From positions 10,214,303 through 10,278,302 of the forward strand of contig NC_087075.1 in assembly GCF_026151205.1 (NCBI RefSeq): a stretch of DNA of 64,000 nucleotides, written 5' to 3'. The DNA comes from Bolinopsis microptera. Taxonomy: Eukaryota; Ctenophora; Tentaculata; Lobata; Bolinopsidae. A program made the position numbers and the translations under genes. The notes under the pieces were generated by a model. That model was not told the origin of the DNA. It ran no database searches and worked only from the letters and a program-made list of their open reading frames with translations. Shown in pieces: positions 1 to 12,800 of the stretch; position 1 is the stretch's first letter; every line of letters starts with the position of its first letter.

Positions 1-203
1 AATCGAACAGGTCTTATAAAAAAGAAATGATTTGAACTTGTAACAGTCTTGTCTCCAGTAATACTATATAAGGAGGTTGTTATCTATCACTACTTAGATA
101 ATACACATGATCATTCAAATAGCGCTTTTAATGAACTATTCAAATAGTTAGAAAAGATTATTGATTGTTAGAAAGTGGTGGTATACAGCTATTAAAGCTC
201 ATA
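1..203. other. intergenic, no gene seen
   Basis: No long open frame, RNA gene or repeat was recognised before the left end of the TIR element. Confidence 0.5.
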
Positions 204-205
204 TA

Positions 206-989
206 CCTTACTCGGGATTATTATGACCGGGATAAAGTGGCGGGTTTAGGGTAATTTCGCCATATTTTTCCCGAACCACATTTTCACCGGTCGTTAATAA
301 ACCCGCCGTCTCAGCTTTTAGGGTTCCCAAGGGGTAAGGGTGCTCATATTTTAATCGTTGTCTTATATTCACTAAAGAAGACTATTGGGACACTTGTAGG
401 TTTTTCGACTTTATTTGGCTAAAATTGCAAAAAATTCACCTTTTTGCCCAATTCTTGTCATATATCCTTATTGTCAAAGTTGATTTAAATAGGCCAATTT
501 TCAATTTCTTAGGTATTGACTATCTCTACATAATGAAATAGGACTCAAAGTAAAAGTAACAGTTAAATTAAAACTTGAATTAATTAAAACTGTCAATAAC
601 ATGAATCAGTTTCATCAGTCATTTATTCATAATTCTAAACAATGTGAACGATGCATTCTTTCGAAGATTTTCTACAAATTGAGTCATAATGGTTATTTGA
701 TACACGTAAACATTTAATGCTAATTCAAAACAACGAATTTGCTAGAGTGCTAGACTACCAACACGTTACTACAAGCAGAAAGGGGATCACAAAAAATTCC
801 TATAAGTAACAACAATCTCACTATCAATTACATCTGAGACAAAATTTTTGAATCTAAAATTGAAAGGTTGGACACCGGTAAAATGGCGACCGGGAAAATG
901 TGGTGGGTTTTGAGCAAGTTCGCCATATTTTTCCCGAACCATATTTTAACCGGTCGTTAATAAACCGGTCGTAATAATCCCGAGTAAGG
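206..989. mobile_element. 784-bp non-autonomous TIR element with TA target duplication
   Basis: The left end reads CCTTACTCGGGATTATTA then TGACCGG (206-230). The right end (989 backwards) reads the same with one mismatch (C for T). TA dinucleotides flank both ends (204-205 and 990-991), as in Tc1/mariner-type MITEs. A ~65-bp direct repeat, itself partly self-complementary, lies inside each end (about 240-305 and 905-970; core CGCCATATTTTTCCCGAACC). No transposase frame is present. The superfamily call rests only on the TA duplication. Confidence 0.75.
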
Positions 990-991
990 TA

Positions 992-3201
992 GTCGTATTT
1001 ACTAACTGTCACTTTTATAGACTTCATATGAGAACCAAATCACAGCAGATATTGATCATGCCGGTGTTAAAAGGTACATCACAGTGATAGTAGATATCGG
1101 AACTAAGCAATTTCACAAATACAATACGTATTTTATAGTGGTGGATAAAAATTGGAAACAGAAATCAGCTCCTAATGGAACTTTTGTGTCTTCAATTCTG
1201 TTTCAAACCAAAATCTCTGTATTATTCGACCTGTTCGGCTAAATTACACTTTGTGCTATTTTTCCACGCAACTGTTCGGTTAATTTAAAGTGGGTGTCTT
1301 TTGCAATATATTCAGAACTTTTTAATAAATTGTGTTACTCACAACAATCAACATCAAGCAAAATATTCGAATAATTTGCTAAATTTGAATACTCTCAAAA
1401 TATAGGTTCTGCTAATTAGATACATGGACACCTAGGACCCACTTTGATAATCGATTTATAGGTATTTACTTGATCTTTTATAATTACTTTGTTGTTATAT
1501 GTAAACTAGATAAGAGTCCTGTTAATAACGGTATTTACACTTTGACTTAGATAGTGTTACTTTTCGCATGTACACATTACATAAGTCACTGAATAATATA
1601 ATAATGTTATCACGTGATTTATTTAACCTGCTGTACTATTCTTTAAATTTGTTTTTATTTAATTGACATTTTTATAGCTTTTGTTAACTGACATAAATGT
1701 CAATTACAATATTGCTATGACGTTTTGTAATTGTTGGACTCAAGTAGAGAGTTCAGTGTGATCAGCTTTTTTACAAAATGATCATCGTGTGGACTGACAT
1801 ACAATGCTTGATATAACATGGGGGTTAACAACCAAATTGCTATTAGCAAAACTTTCAGATATTGTATTTCTATTTGTTGGTTCAATTATCATCATACTTA
1901 TGAATTTTTATGAACAGTTTGATGCGTCTATTACTCTTCGTTAAAACCAGATTTTTTCAAAATTTGAATGAAAGTAGCAAAATAGAATACACTCTATTAA
2001 CGTAAATACTAACTGCTGTGAATTTTTCGGCTATTTTTTGGACGGTTTATAAATCTTTATTATATAGTATCATATAGATAAAATCTACGAAAAGCACTTA
2101 CACTTTTGTACACTTTTTAACGCTACATTTTTGCCTCTTTGCTTCTATGTATGATGTAAAAAGTGTAGTTTCCGCAAGAAACCAAATGATGTAATTCCAC
2201 GTCAGATTAAGAGCTAATTCTTTTAAAGCAACACGTTTTTAATGTGTTGATATCTCATCTAATTGCTATCTTGGGTAAGTCCGGGACAGTACCATTACCA
2301 GTGACATATCTGTAAAATCTACCTGAACCTTCCTTTAACCTTTTAGATCTACCACAGATCGTAAGCTTTCCCGGGAGAGGGTATTTGGTTTTACAAACTG
2401 TGAAGTCGTTCGGCTGTCTACAAATGGGATTCACAACAAGGGACGTGGAATATTGAGTCGACCTCACCATCGAGAGAGCAACTCTGTAGCTGCTTTCCTC
2501 GTAGAATTTTGCCAGCTTATCTTAGTCTTTATCATTTTTCTCGAAAATACTTCATGCGAACTTGTGACAGACTATTGTTTAAAATACCACTGACGAGGTG
2601 GATTCGTAACGTCTGGGTCTTTCCTCTAGATGAGGACAAGTAACGCTCAATGATCTGAATTGCCACTGGATTGCCACCGCCCTAAGATCAATATCTCAAG
2701 ATCTGCTAAGTCTATCAAAGCCCTGAGCCCCAACAACTTGCCCTCTTCAATTCTCAGAGTTACCTCCCGTGTTTTGCATCATGACAATTCTACCAATTGG
2801 TGTAAATTTTGCGTTTCCAAAAATATTTATTTTAAATACGCACGAATTATTCTATAAACGTTCCTGCTTTTGCAAGAAAATAAATTCGTAATTTACTTCA
2901 GTAAGGAGTCGTAATGCACATATAATTCAGTAATGCTGTCAATAAATTAAAGTGGTTTGTTCGACGTTTGAATACGTGGCCAAGAGGAAGCTGATGTAGT
3001 GGCCCTTCGAGCGTGAATTTTGTATCCACAGAGGCCTATTTTCTAACTCCAATTAAGATAGTGTTAATTCGAAACTTCGTTTCCCCTCGGAAAATACAGC
3101 AAATTTTGTCACCAAAATTCATGGTGTTTATTAAATTGATCAGCTCTGATTCTATAACCCAAGCCGGGTAACATGTGATACCTGGAGGTCTGCTGTTGGT
3201 G
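992..3201. other. AT-rich intergenic region upstream of the secreted-protein gene
   Basis: No exon with a plausible start, splice sites or family signature was found. The short open frames here (for example 2255-2470 and 2660-2857) have unremarkable composition. The promoter of the gene starting at 3202 should lie at the right end, but no clear core element was identified. Confidence 0.4.
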
Positions 3202-6200
3202 ATGCAGTTGCTCTACATTAGCATATTACTTGCTACAATCGGAGTAAACTATGCTCAGAAAGGTAAGTTTTATAAAATATAATCATTATTTTAAGTTGAA
3301 AACAGGTAAGTGTTTTTAATCGCGCGTTTCAGGTAGTAGTTTAACGTGCTATGAGGAATAAGAATTAAAAAGTGTTCGTCAGCAAAGTTTCAAGAGGATA
3401 ACATCTTGAATAACTTTCAGTTTGGGAATGGACGACAGTAGAAAAAGGTAGGGATATTCCTTTCGTCCTGGTAGAACGACCCCTTGAAATAGAAAATGTA
3501 CCCATGGAGGGCCTATCTAATGCAATAGGGAAAATCATCTTCAAAGACAAACACGGAGTCACTCTAACTTTCATGTATCTGATTCATGAGCTTCAGGGTT
3601 CACCATCGCCCGGCTCATACCAGATACAAAATTGTATGGCATCCACCGGGCCAACTGAACCATATGGGGGCCCAACGTTGCTAAACAACAGGATTAAAAT
3701 CAGCAAGGTAACAGGAGGTGTGACTGTTGAGTTTAATGAAGTGATCATCATAGAGATGACCTCCGCCCCCGCGGGAGCCCCAGATGTAACCAAATGCAAC
3801 GCTTTTCTGGGAGGAGATGTGCGGATCATAAAGTTTGCAAATGATGACACAGCCAGTGAATCTTCAGACAATATGGTTAAACTTAATATGCTTAATATAT
3901 GGTTTCTGAAATAAGGCTAAGAGACATTTCTGAATTTTCGAAAAGATCAATTTGTTTAAAAATAAAATTCGCCGTTATTCTATTAAAATTTTAAATATTA
4001 AGTTTAACGTTTTAATAACTTTCAGTTTGGGAATGGACGACAGTAGAAAAAGGTAGAGATATTCCTTTCGTCCTGGCAGAACGACCCCTTGAAATAGAAA
4101 ATCAGAGGCACATATTAGGTGCGATGGGTGCGGGATCGCACAATTTACCGTTTTCCCGCACATTTCCGCATAATTTATTGTTTTCCGCACACTTCCGCAC
4201 ATTTTGTAATTTTCTGCATATTTCCGCATAATCTAGCATTTTCCGCGTAATTTCGCATAATCTTGAAATTTTCGCGTTAAGATTTTCGAGTGTAAAAACC
4301 AAAATATTTTAAAAGTCGGGCCCTTTTAGGACCGTGACTCAGGCCCTTTTAGGACCGTGACTCAGGCCCTTTCGGGACCGTGACCCAGGCCCTTTTGAAA
4401 CTCATACCTAGGCCACGTGACCCAGTTACCACGTGACCCAGGCCCTTTCGGGACCGTGACCCAGGCCCTTTCGGGACCCTGACCCAGGCCCTTTCGGGAC
4501 CCTGACCCAGGCCCTTTTGGAACTCATACCTAGGCCACGTGACCAAGTTACCACGTGAACCAGGCCCTTTCGGGACCCTGACTCAGGCCCTTTCGGGACC
4601 GTGACCCAGGCCCTTTTGGAACCCATGCCTAGGCCACGTGACCCGGTTACCACGTGACCCAGGCCCTTTCGGGACCATGACCCAGGCCCTTTCGGGACCA
4701 TGACCCAGGCCCTTTCGGGACCGTTACCCAGGCCCTTTCGGGACCGTTACCCAGGCCCTTTCGGGACCGTGACCCAGGTCGTTATGGAACCCTCGTCGTT
4801 ACCGTACTTCGATCATACCTGCTGCCCTTTTTATCGGGTAATGAGCTCTATTCGTTGTAGCGTTGGCTTTATAGTGGGCTTAATGGATCTTGGATCAAAT
4901 GGTTTACAAGTACTGACGATCAATGCCAACAAGCGTGTCACATATTTGCGATCACGCATGGGATCTGATCGACTCTATCAAGAGGCGTCTTCAAATAACT
5001 GTCTCCTGATCTCTACCACTACCAGATCAAGTCACTGTTCTCAGATAACTGAATCTCAATATAGGTTCAATCATGGACTTAGTAAAGAACTAAACCCTCA
5101 GTAACACATAAACAGACCTATTTTTGATAAGAGCGGCGGTTATACGTTTAGAATTTCCAAAGTCCTTCAGAAAATGCAAAAGAAAACCGCACAATTCCCG
5201 CACAAATTTCGAAAAAATCGTCGCACATTTGCCGCATAATTGGTAAAAATTTACCGCACCTTACCGCACATTTTACCTTTATAGTCGGATGCGGTACCGC
5301 ATAATTTCGATTTTTTTACCGCACCTAATATGTGCCTCTGTAGAAAATGTACCCATGGAGGGCCTATCTAACGCAGCAGGAAAAATCATCTTCAAAGACA
5401 AAGACGGAGCCACTCTAGCTGACCTATTTATGATCTATAATGGTCCATCATCGCCCACTGTCTACCAGATACAGTATTGCATGTCATTCGCCGGGCCAAC
5501 TGAACCATATGGGGACACACCGTTGCCAAAGAACAGGATTGTAATCAGCAAGGTAACAGGAGGTCTGACTGTTGAGTTTAACGAAGTGATCATCATAGAG
5601 ATGACCTCCGCCCCCGCGGGAGCCCCAGATGTAACCAAATGCAACGCTTTTCTGGGAGGAGATGTGCGGATCATAGAGTTTCCAAATGATGACACAGCCA
5701 GTGAATCCTTCAGACAACACGGTGAGATCAATTTGTCTTGAAATTAAGTTTGCCATCGTTCGATTAAAATTGTTTTTGTCCTTTCTATTTTTACACACAT
5801 ATAACTTTTCTAACAGTTAGTGTTGTGGCTGCACAAAAACAAATGACGTTTAAAAAGAATGCCATCATAACTTACATTACCATAATAGCATCCTTAATCC
5901 CGGTTTGAATAGTTTTATCATCAGCAGATTGGCGAGCTGTGGAACATGAGAAAGAATACCTCTTTTCCTGGGCAGCAGCTCCATTAGAGATCCGAACATC
6001 CCAGCCAAACGGCCAAACATGGATCAAGTTCATGGACAAAGATAAGAACAGCCTCGGGAATATCCATTTTAGATACTATGCCGATATTGCTGAACCAGTA
6101 TATTTCAAGCAAATATTTCCCTGTGATTTGGAATCTCAATTTAAGGAAAGTGGAAAGGCCTTGATTCCAACATCTCAGCATAAACGCTGGTCCTTTGAGA

Positions 6201-7808
6201 GGTTTCCAAGCAACCAAGGGATGGGCCTAAATGTGAAGTGCAACGACATTTTGATCTCCACTTATCGTGTGCCCGATGATTTCCCGATGATGAATGCAGT
6301 TCTATGTCCTGCCTTCTTCAATAGTGATGTCCATTTCATAGCATTCATCGAGGATAAAGGATTGCCGGACGGGGAAGAGGAATACTTTAAAGACAACGGT
6401 AAGACAGGGGAGAATTTTAACCCTATGTCATGTGGATTGTGGGGTGATCCGGAATCAGCGTTCAAAAATACATCAATTCAAGTTGGTTTCAATCGAGTGT
6501 AGAGTGATTTAGCACGCTCGAAGACAATGATTGTCGAAACATTAATTTTGACTGTCAAAGTCGACTGCTATTCGAGAAACATATCAAGATGTCATGTCCT
6601 TGAAGAATACACATTTTTAAAAATAATTCCCCTCAACTAAAAACCAATCATATCCAGGAAAGTGTAACACAGGCGAATACGTGGACTCTATGAACGGGGG
6701 CTGTACACCCTGCCGGGTAAGGACCTACAGTCTAGGAGGGGTAGATGCATCATGTGCCAGCTGTCCAGCCGGGAAAACAGTGCTGGAGGGAGAAGGAGGC
6801 TCAGAGAAAGACTGCACTTGGAGTAAGATTGATAACAGTAATCATTCACTGTCTTCTTATCAGTATCTCTAGACATTTTAAAATATACTAGTATTATAAC
6901 CTGATTCTGGTGTATCGTATCCATTAAATAACCCATCATCTAATAACAAGGTCACAAATATAACAGCTATAAACCTCCCCTCAGAGCCGTGTAGTGGAGG
7001 GTACTACCTTGATGGTACCACTGGATGTCAGCTCTGTAGTAAAGGTAGCTACAGTGCAGGAGGCAGAGTGGCAGAGTGCACGGCTTGTCCCACCAACTAC
7101 ACAACAAATGGTATAGCGGTCAAGGTGGAGGATTGTCTACTTGATCCAGGTAAGGTGGTTGGAATTCGTGAGTATGGTAAAGGAGGAAATTCCAGTGAAA
7201 GGTGGTTGAAATGTGCTGATTTCACCATCTTGGTGGCTTTATACCAGGTACTAGTTTCTAGATCTCGGGAAGGGGGTTTGGAACAAATAATAAAGGTTTG
7301 ACGAGGAACATAATCTGTATGTATATTGTATATACTATACAGACTATTTTCTTTCACTTCATTGACTTCAAGTCTTTGATGGTGTCACAATTTACAAACC
7401 AAACAGTCTAAATTAGTAGACGGTGTTTGCCGAGCAGCCTTAACTAAAGATATCAAATTTGTTGAAAACTGAGGATCCCATGAGAGGAGTTAGTGAGGAA
7501 GAGGTCCTGTCGACGGATGAACGGCTTCAGAGAAATCAGTACTGCTGTCGAGAAAGTTAAGAACCTTTACTAAATATTAAATCTTAACAATTAAAGTTAT
7601 ATGATATAATTTGTATTTCAATTTCAAGGTTTGCTTACATCTATGCACAGTATGAATTTTTACTGATTATAGTTACTTATCACAACTATATCTATCTGCA
7701 GGGGTCAGCACTCAGCACCTAAACATCCTCTGTTCTCATCTAAACACTACTACTAGTACATCTACAAATAATATCCAAAACCTTCATCACAGACTTCCAG
7801 GTACATAA
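3202..7808 (+). CDS. secreted protein with unnamed ~150-residue domain(s) and two GCC2/GCC3-like Cys-rich modules
   Basis: Intact chain: 3202-3262, 5928-6398, 6658-6822, 6985-7149, 7702-7808, joined in phase 1 throughout (969 nt, 322 aa). Exon 1 is a signal peptide (starts MQLLYISILLATIGV, cleavage likely near YAQ). Exon 5928-6398 encodes an unnamed domain beginning WRAVEHEKEY with a PLEIRTSQPNG motif. Exons 6658 and 6985 are both 165 nt and encode Cys-rich modules (patterns GGCTPC, CASCPAGKT; GCQLC, CTACPTNY) resembling GCC2_GCC3/ephrin-receptor-like repeats. The last exon is low-complexity (Thr/Ser/Asn/His) and ends in TAA, with an AATAAA at 7868. Two further domain exons, A (3421-3875) and B (4026-5721), sit between exons 1 and 5928 and are listed separately. 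Because every exon is phase 1-1, A and B can be skipped without frame loss. The product should be secreted; its function is not known. Exon 7702-7808 is the least certain. Confidence 0.72.
3421..3914 (+). pseudogene. domain exon copy A, frame-altered
   Basis: Preceded by a good acceptor (AACTTTCAG). It joins exon 1 in phase 1 (V-WEWTTVEKGRD) and encodes the same kind of domain as the exon at 5928, ending near residues NDDTASESSDN. Compared with copy B, the 3' end has one fewer base (TCTTCAG against TCCTTCAG at the matching place). The position matching B's donor reads G|GTTAAAC instead of GTGAGA. The frame therefore runs on to a TAA at 3912-3914. It may be decayed, or may act as an alternative terminal exon giving a short secreted one-domain product. 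DNA identity with copy B is very high over long stretches, so the duplication is recent. Confidence 0.65.
4103..5340. mobile_element. 1238-bp non-autonomous hAT-type element
   Basis: Terminal inverted repeats CAGAGGCACATATTAGGTGC (left, 4103-4122; right end is the exact reverse complement finishing at 5340). A perfect 8-bp target duplication TAGAAAAT lies at 4095-4102 and 5341-5348. TIRs starting CAGAGG and 8-bp duplications are hAT hallmarks. Subterminal regions (about 4130-4270 and 5180-5330) are full of short CCGCACA/CCGCATA motifs, as expected for transposase-binding repeats. The interior carries a ~23-bp minisatellite. No transposase frame was seen. Confidence 0.92.
4315..4775. repeat. 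~23-bp minisatellite inside the hAT-type element
   Basis: Roughly twenty imperfect units containing CAGGCCCTTTCGGGACC plus GTGAC. A higher-order variant containing CCTAGGCCACGTGACC recurs every few units. It is GC-rich compared with the surroundings. Long open frames over it are a by-product of the repeat. Confidence 0.9.
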
Positions 7809-8328
7809 TTTAACCTGTAATTAACTGAAACAATTATAATAACACAATTTAACTTTATATTAATTAAAATAAACTCGTTGCAAGTTGAAATATGTAAGAT
7901 GGACAATTCTTCCGCGATAACTTAGGTGGTAGGTAGATAGTAATGAAGCTTCTTTTCCTAAAAATCATTCGAAGATAACATTTCCAAAACAGGATTAATT
8001 AATTTAACTACTTACAACCTGCAGGCTGAAAGACAGTCATGAAAGGAAAGGATCGCACTAATATAAACAAAAGAGTTATTCTATGATCGTGCGGACCGGA
8101 GAGAGAAGTAATACAGAGTTCCTCGGAGCAGAACACTCGAATGATTCCGGTGCACTCTCCAAGTACGAGTAAGTACAAGAAGGATTTTCTAGTTTATTTA
8201 CACGTTTTCAGGCCTTTATTCAAATTATTAGTATATTTGAGAATTGGTCCTTTGATGCAGTGTTCATTATTAGTCCATTTGACATATGAAATGTCTCTCA
8301 GAAACGGACTGAAGATAAAGCAAACTGA
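7809..8328. other. 3' flank of the secreted-protein gene
   Basis: An AATAAA polyadenylation signal is visible at 7868-7873, 60 bp after the TAA. Nothing else was recognised before the minisatellite. Confidence 0.5.
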
Positions 8329-8961
8329 AGCACTAGCTGTTGAAACTGAAGAACTAGCCGTTGAAACTGAAGCACTACCCGTTGAAACTGAAGCACTAGC
8401 CGTTGAAACTGAAGAACTAGCCGTTGAAACTGAAGAACTAGCCGTTGAAACTGAAGAACTAGCCGTTGAAACTGAAGCACTACCCGTTGAAACTGAAGCA
8501 CTAGCCGTTGAAACTGAAGAACTAGCCGTTGAAACTGAAGAACTAGCCGTTGAAACTGAAGCACTACCCGTTGAAACTGAAGCACTAGCCGTTGAAACTG
8601 AAGAACTAGCCGTTGAAACTGAAGAACTAGCCGTTGAAACTGAAGCACTAGCCGTTGAAACTGAAGCACTAGCCGTTGAAACTGAAGCACTAGCCGTTGA
8701 AACTGAAGAACTAGCCGTTGAAACTGAAGCACTAGCCGTTGAAACTGAAGCACTAGCCGTTGAAACTGAAGCACTAGCCGTTGAAACTGAAGAACTAGCC
8801 GTTGAAACTGAAGAACTAGCCGTTGAAACTGAAGCACTAGCCGTTGAAACTGAAGAACTAGCCGTTGAAACTGAAGAACTAGCCGTTGAAACTGAAGAAC
8901 TAGCCGTTGAAACTGAAGCACTAGCCGTTGAAACTGAAGCACCAGCCGTTGAAACTGAAGA
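8329..8961. repeat. 21-bp minisatellite, about 30 copies
   Basis: The unit is GAAGCACTAGCCGTTGAAAC plus T. It is a multiple of three without stops, so long frames exist on both strands (heptads like TEALAVE on +, LQFQRLV on -). Units differ almost only at GCA/GAA and GCC/CCC, which are amino-acid changing in the + frame. There is no sign of synonymous-biased change. A start or splice context that would make it a real protein is not evident. Confidence 0.92.
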
Positions 8962-9826
8962 TACTCATTTTGAGACAAAAGTAAAATTTTTGAGACTGAG
9001 ACTGAGTGGATATTGGACTGATTTGAGAAGGACGGAAAGTCCTCCAGAAACTTAAGGACCAAGGTGAAATAAAGTAAATTACGAAACAGTTGGCTTAAAT
9101 TATTTAGCATAATCTGTTTATATGATGTTTGATGCCTGCAACAAAAGCCATGCATCATGATTTCAAAAAACGTTTAGATCAGTGGTTTACTTTTTTAATT
9201 TCTTGATTTGCTAAATGTCAATTTTCGACGTGGATTAAATATATTCAATTGATCAGCAGTTATGTGAACAGCAGTTAATGATTACGATTGATAATTTTTT
9301 TTTGGTTAGTTTATAGTTGGGTACTTTGTAGCGTTTTTTTAAAGCTCAGCTCTACGAACTCCTGTTTAATTTAGTTATTCAAACCGGGAAACCGGATAAA
9401 TGTACATATGGTTTACACGTCCCCAGAACCGTCATACCAAGATTTAGCAAGGTGTTATCCATGATACAGTAGACTTAGCCAGACCTCTGGAACTTTAGGT
9501 GCCTCATCATGTAGACGTATTAGTGAGATACCCTGGGCTGGGTTACCTAGGTGGGGTACCTTGGACATCCTGGGTAATTACCTGGACTAAACACACCATC
9601 TCCACATCTAATTCCACCAGGATTTAGGTCAAATATTGGCAGCAGTCTGCAGTTCATACCAATGTCTAGACATTGTCTAGAGTTATATCTAGCAGTAAGC
9701 AAGTAATGACTGTGAAATGAACATTACCCTTTGTAGGGAATTGGGAAATTGTGATACTGTATCATGTTTGCTAGACATAGTATCTGGAATTAGTATCGTT
9801 CCCTTGTTTGTCACATGATCGCTATT
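8962..9826. other. intergenic between convergent genes
   Basis: No supported exon. This lies between the 3' end of the + strand secreted-protein gene and the 3' end of the - strand gene. Confidence 0.4.
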
Positions 9827-12800
9827 TTAGACAAAGGAGGAAAAGCTTTGGTAAGCTGGGCAGTGATGAGGGCAAGGAGTTGAGAGAGCAGCTGAAATAT
9901 AGGAATAAGGAAGCACCATTAGTTACCGCTAGTTACCACTAGTTAACACTAGTTGCCACTAGTTACCACTAGTTACCACTAGTTACCACTAGTTACCACT
10001 AGTTACCACTAGTTAACACTAGTTGCTACTAGTACTAGTTACCACTGGTTACCACTAGTTACCACTAGTTACCACTAGTTACCACTAGTTACCACTAGTT
10101 ACCACTAGTTACCACTAGTTAACACTAGTTCCCACTAGTTACCACTAGTTACCACTAGTTACCACTAGTTACCACTGGTTGGATACGACTAATGTTTATT
10201 GTTTACTGGCCTACTCTTACTTTAGCATGTCCATTTCAAGAGAATAAAGACCATAGCCTGAGCCCTGAGGTTGTCTAAGAGTCTCAGGAAGTGTTTCACC
10301 AGTGAACAATGGCAAACAAGGGTTCGTTAATTTTACATCTTACGAGTTATGACACCAGAAATAGTATAGTAATATAGTAATAGTAACCACTAGTTGCCAC
10401 TAGTTGCCACTAGTTACCACTAGTTACCACTAACACCAGCAATAGGGACACAAACTCTGACATTTAACCAACCTGCTGAGTGTTTAGTGGGACGACACTT
10501 TACAGGAGATCCTGATATCTTCATGAAATCAAACTTGTTGCTGACATCTTTCAGCGGTGTTCCTGGGGGCTGATTGGCTGTGAGGGTACCACGTGACCCA
10601 AATACTCCACTCTGATTGGCTGGTGAGTTGAAAAGGAGGCTGAGATTGGCTGGAGACTCGCCAGCTCTGCTTGTTGGTTTCGAGTCCTCGTCCTCGGAGA
10701 ACATGGCCTGGGTATTGAAGATATTATCACATAGTACATACATACTGTCTCTCACGAATATGTCATAATAAGAGAGTATTACAGATTCTTTGAAACAAAC
10801 ACACTAGTAAATATCATAAGTTTATATTATATTTATATTTATATTTATTTATAAAGTAATGTAAGAAATTAAAGTAAGTAAGATATCACGATAAAAAGAG
10901 CTGACTGGCGGCTTATGATCATAACTAACCGAGCTTGGTGCTAGAGGAGAAGATTCTCTCTTTTTTGGAGATCTTCTCACTTTGATGACAGGTTTCGGCG
11001 TATTTTTTCTGAACGGAGCTAAATTTTAAACTTTAACAGTAGCGGGTCAAATAAAAACAGTTGGACCGTACCGTCGAATGTGATTCAAACTCAACAATCA
11101 ACATTCAATATTAATGATTGATTTCCTGACCAAGCCTAATAAATTAACTTCTGAACTCTTAGTTATAATATCAATATTATTCAATACATAATAATAATGT
11201 AGTGGTGTGACTGGTAGATAAGGGGATATATAAACTTTACTTACCGCTGTGAAACAGTAACAACAGTGGTCTTTGTAGTGAAAACTAGCAGCACAGATAA
11301 GGCAAGTAAACAGTATCTCAGAACTTTGTAATACAAATGGTATACTCCTGGGGGAGTGGGGGTGGTCAAAATTAGGGTAGAAATTGAAAGTTACGGGAAA
11401 ATGTTGAGTAAAACCAGCAATTTTCCTGGTTTAGTTTGTCAATAGTTTATCACAAATATCGAGGCCCAACTCGTTGTACAAATTTAAAATTTCAGGAAAA
11501 ATTGCGAGAAATGAGTTAAATCCTGGGCATTCCAACCTGGAGCAAGATAAGAGAACTTGTAGACAGTATAAGAGAGTAAGCTTAGGACTATGCTATGTAA
11601 GTGGTGCTGTCTCAACACTACCGTAGTTATCTGAAATTATAGCTTCGTGATGTATGTGGCTTAGGGTTACTGGAAAGGAGATAAGCGCCTCAGGCCATCC
11701 CAACGTTCGGGATAGACCCGCCCTTGTATTTTTGTATTGTTGATGTATGAATTTGATTCAAAATAGTATCAAGCGAGTCCATCGAACTTATTTGGGAAAT
11801 GAGGATCCAGCGCCAAACGGCCAAGAAATTGCAAATGTTTGTTATCCAAGAGTTTAACTGAGATTCTTTTAAAAATTAAATATGAATAACTAATTTTTGT
11901 ATTTTAACAAAATTGCTAAAAATCCTAACCTGAATGACTAAAACGATAGTGTATATCGTTCCATCAATATCAGCCGGATACAGCTCCTCGCTTATTTCTA
12001 GGAACGAGTAAACACTTGTATTATTCAGTGTGGTTGCTATGATGTCATAGCTCTTGTTGATGACGTCACGTGATAGTTTGGTAACTTCGCTGACGAAGGA
12101 ACTGGAGTGACTTTGTATCGCTGTCGCTGATAACGTCAAATTAACTGAAATGTGAAGTTTAGTTCTACGATTCATGTCAACAGGGTGGTCAGAAAACGGC
12201 GAAAATCGTTCAAAAGTAAATCAGGTTATTTTAGTTCAAAGTGTTAGCTGTTAATAGCAGCCTCTCAAAGCTTACCGATAAAGGTCTGGTAAAAGATACA
12301 GATGAGAATCAGTACAGTGGTCAATATCAGGGTAAACGCTATCAGGGCCAGCGTGCAGGCTTTAGACTGAAACAATGATATTGTGAGTATCAGTGTGAAA
12401 ATCATGGCCACAGTACTCAAGATAATTTAGGAAACGTCATCAAAAGTTTGATTTCTAAATTGTAAACTTCAAAAAAGTGGTCGAATAATCGCTCCTAATT
12501 CACAAAAACGACACTAAGATTTAAGCACACACAACACGACTAATATCCTCGCACTAATATACCGTTACAATAATGACTCTAATATATCAAGCCACCACGT
12601 AGTCTACCAGTCTACCTGTCGTGATTTGGAGGACATTCCCTCACTCTCCTCACTCCCTGCCGGTGTCACGTGACATACCGGATACTAGCACGGAACATCT
12701 GATACAGAGCGGGCTTTGTTGGTACAGGTACGCTTCAAACTCCTGGTGGTGCGGCGGTGTTATGAACACATTCCTGGCCTAACGTTTATAAATAAATAGC

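Larger units (their letters stand above)
4026..5721 (+). pseudogene. domain exon copy B, split by a hAT-type element
   Basis: The left part (4026-4102) repeats exon A's start after an AACTTTCAG acceptor. The right part (5341-5721) continues the same coding sequence (VPMEGLSNAAGK onward) to a good donor, G|GTGAGAT. The two halves are separated by the element at 4103-5340, and TAGAAAAT is duplicated at the junctions. Without the insertion the exon would be about 450 nt and phase 1-1 like its neighbours. With it, the exon cannot encode the domain unless the element is spliced out. Most likely it is a skipped, dead exon in this haplotype. Confidence 0.85.

Noticed and set aside
4349-4701. Minus-strand frames rich in Gly/Pro/Lys
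   Set aside because: They lie wholly in the minisatellite of the hAT-type element.
8141-9055. 304-codon frame with TEALAVE heptads as a coiled-coil gene
   Set aside because: Frame openness is explained by the 21-bp repeat; variants are non-synonymous and no splice link to the upstream gene was found.
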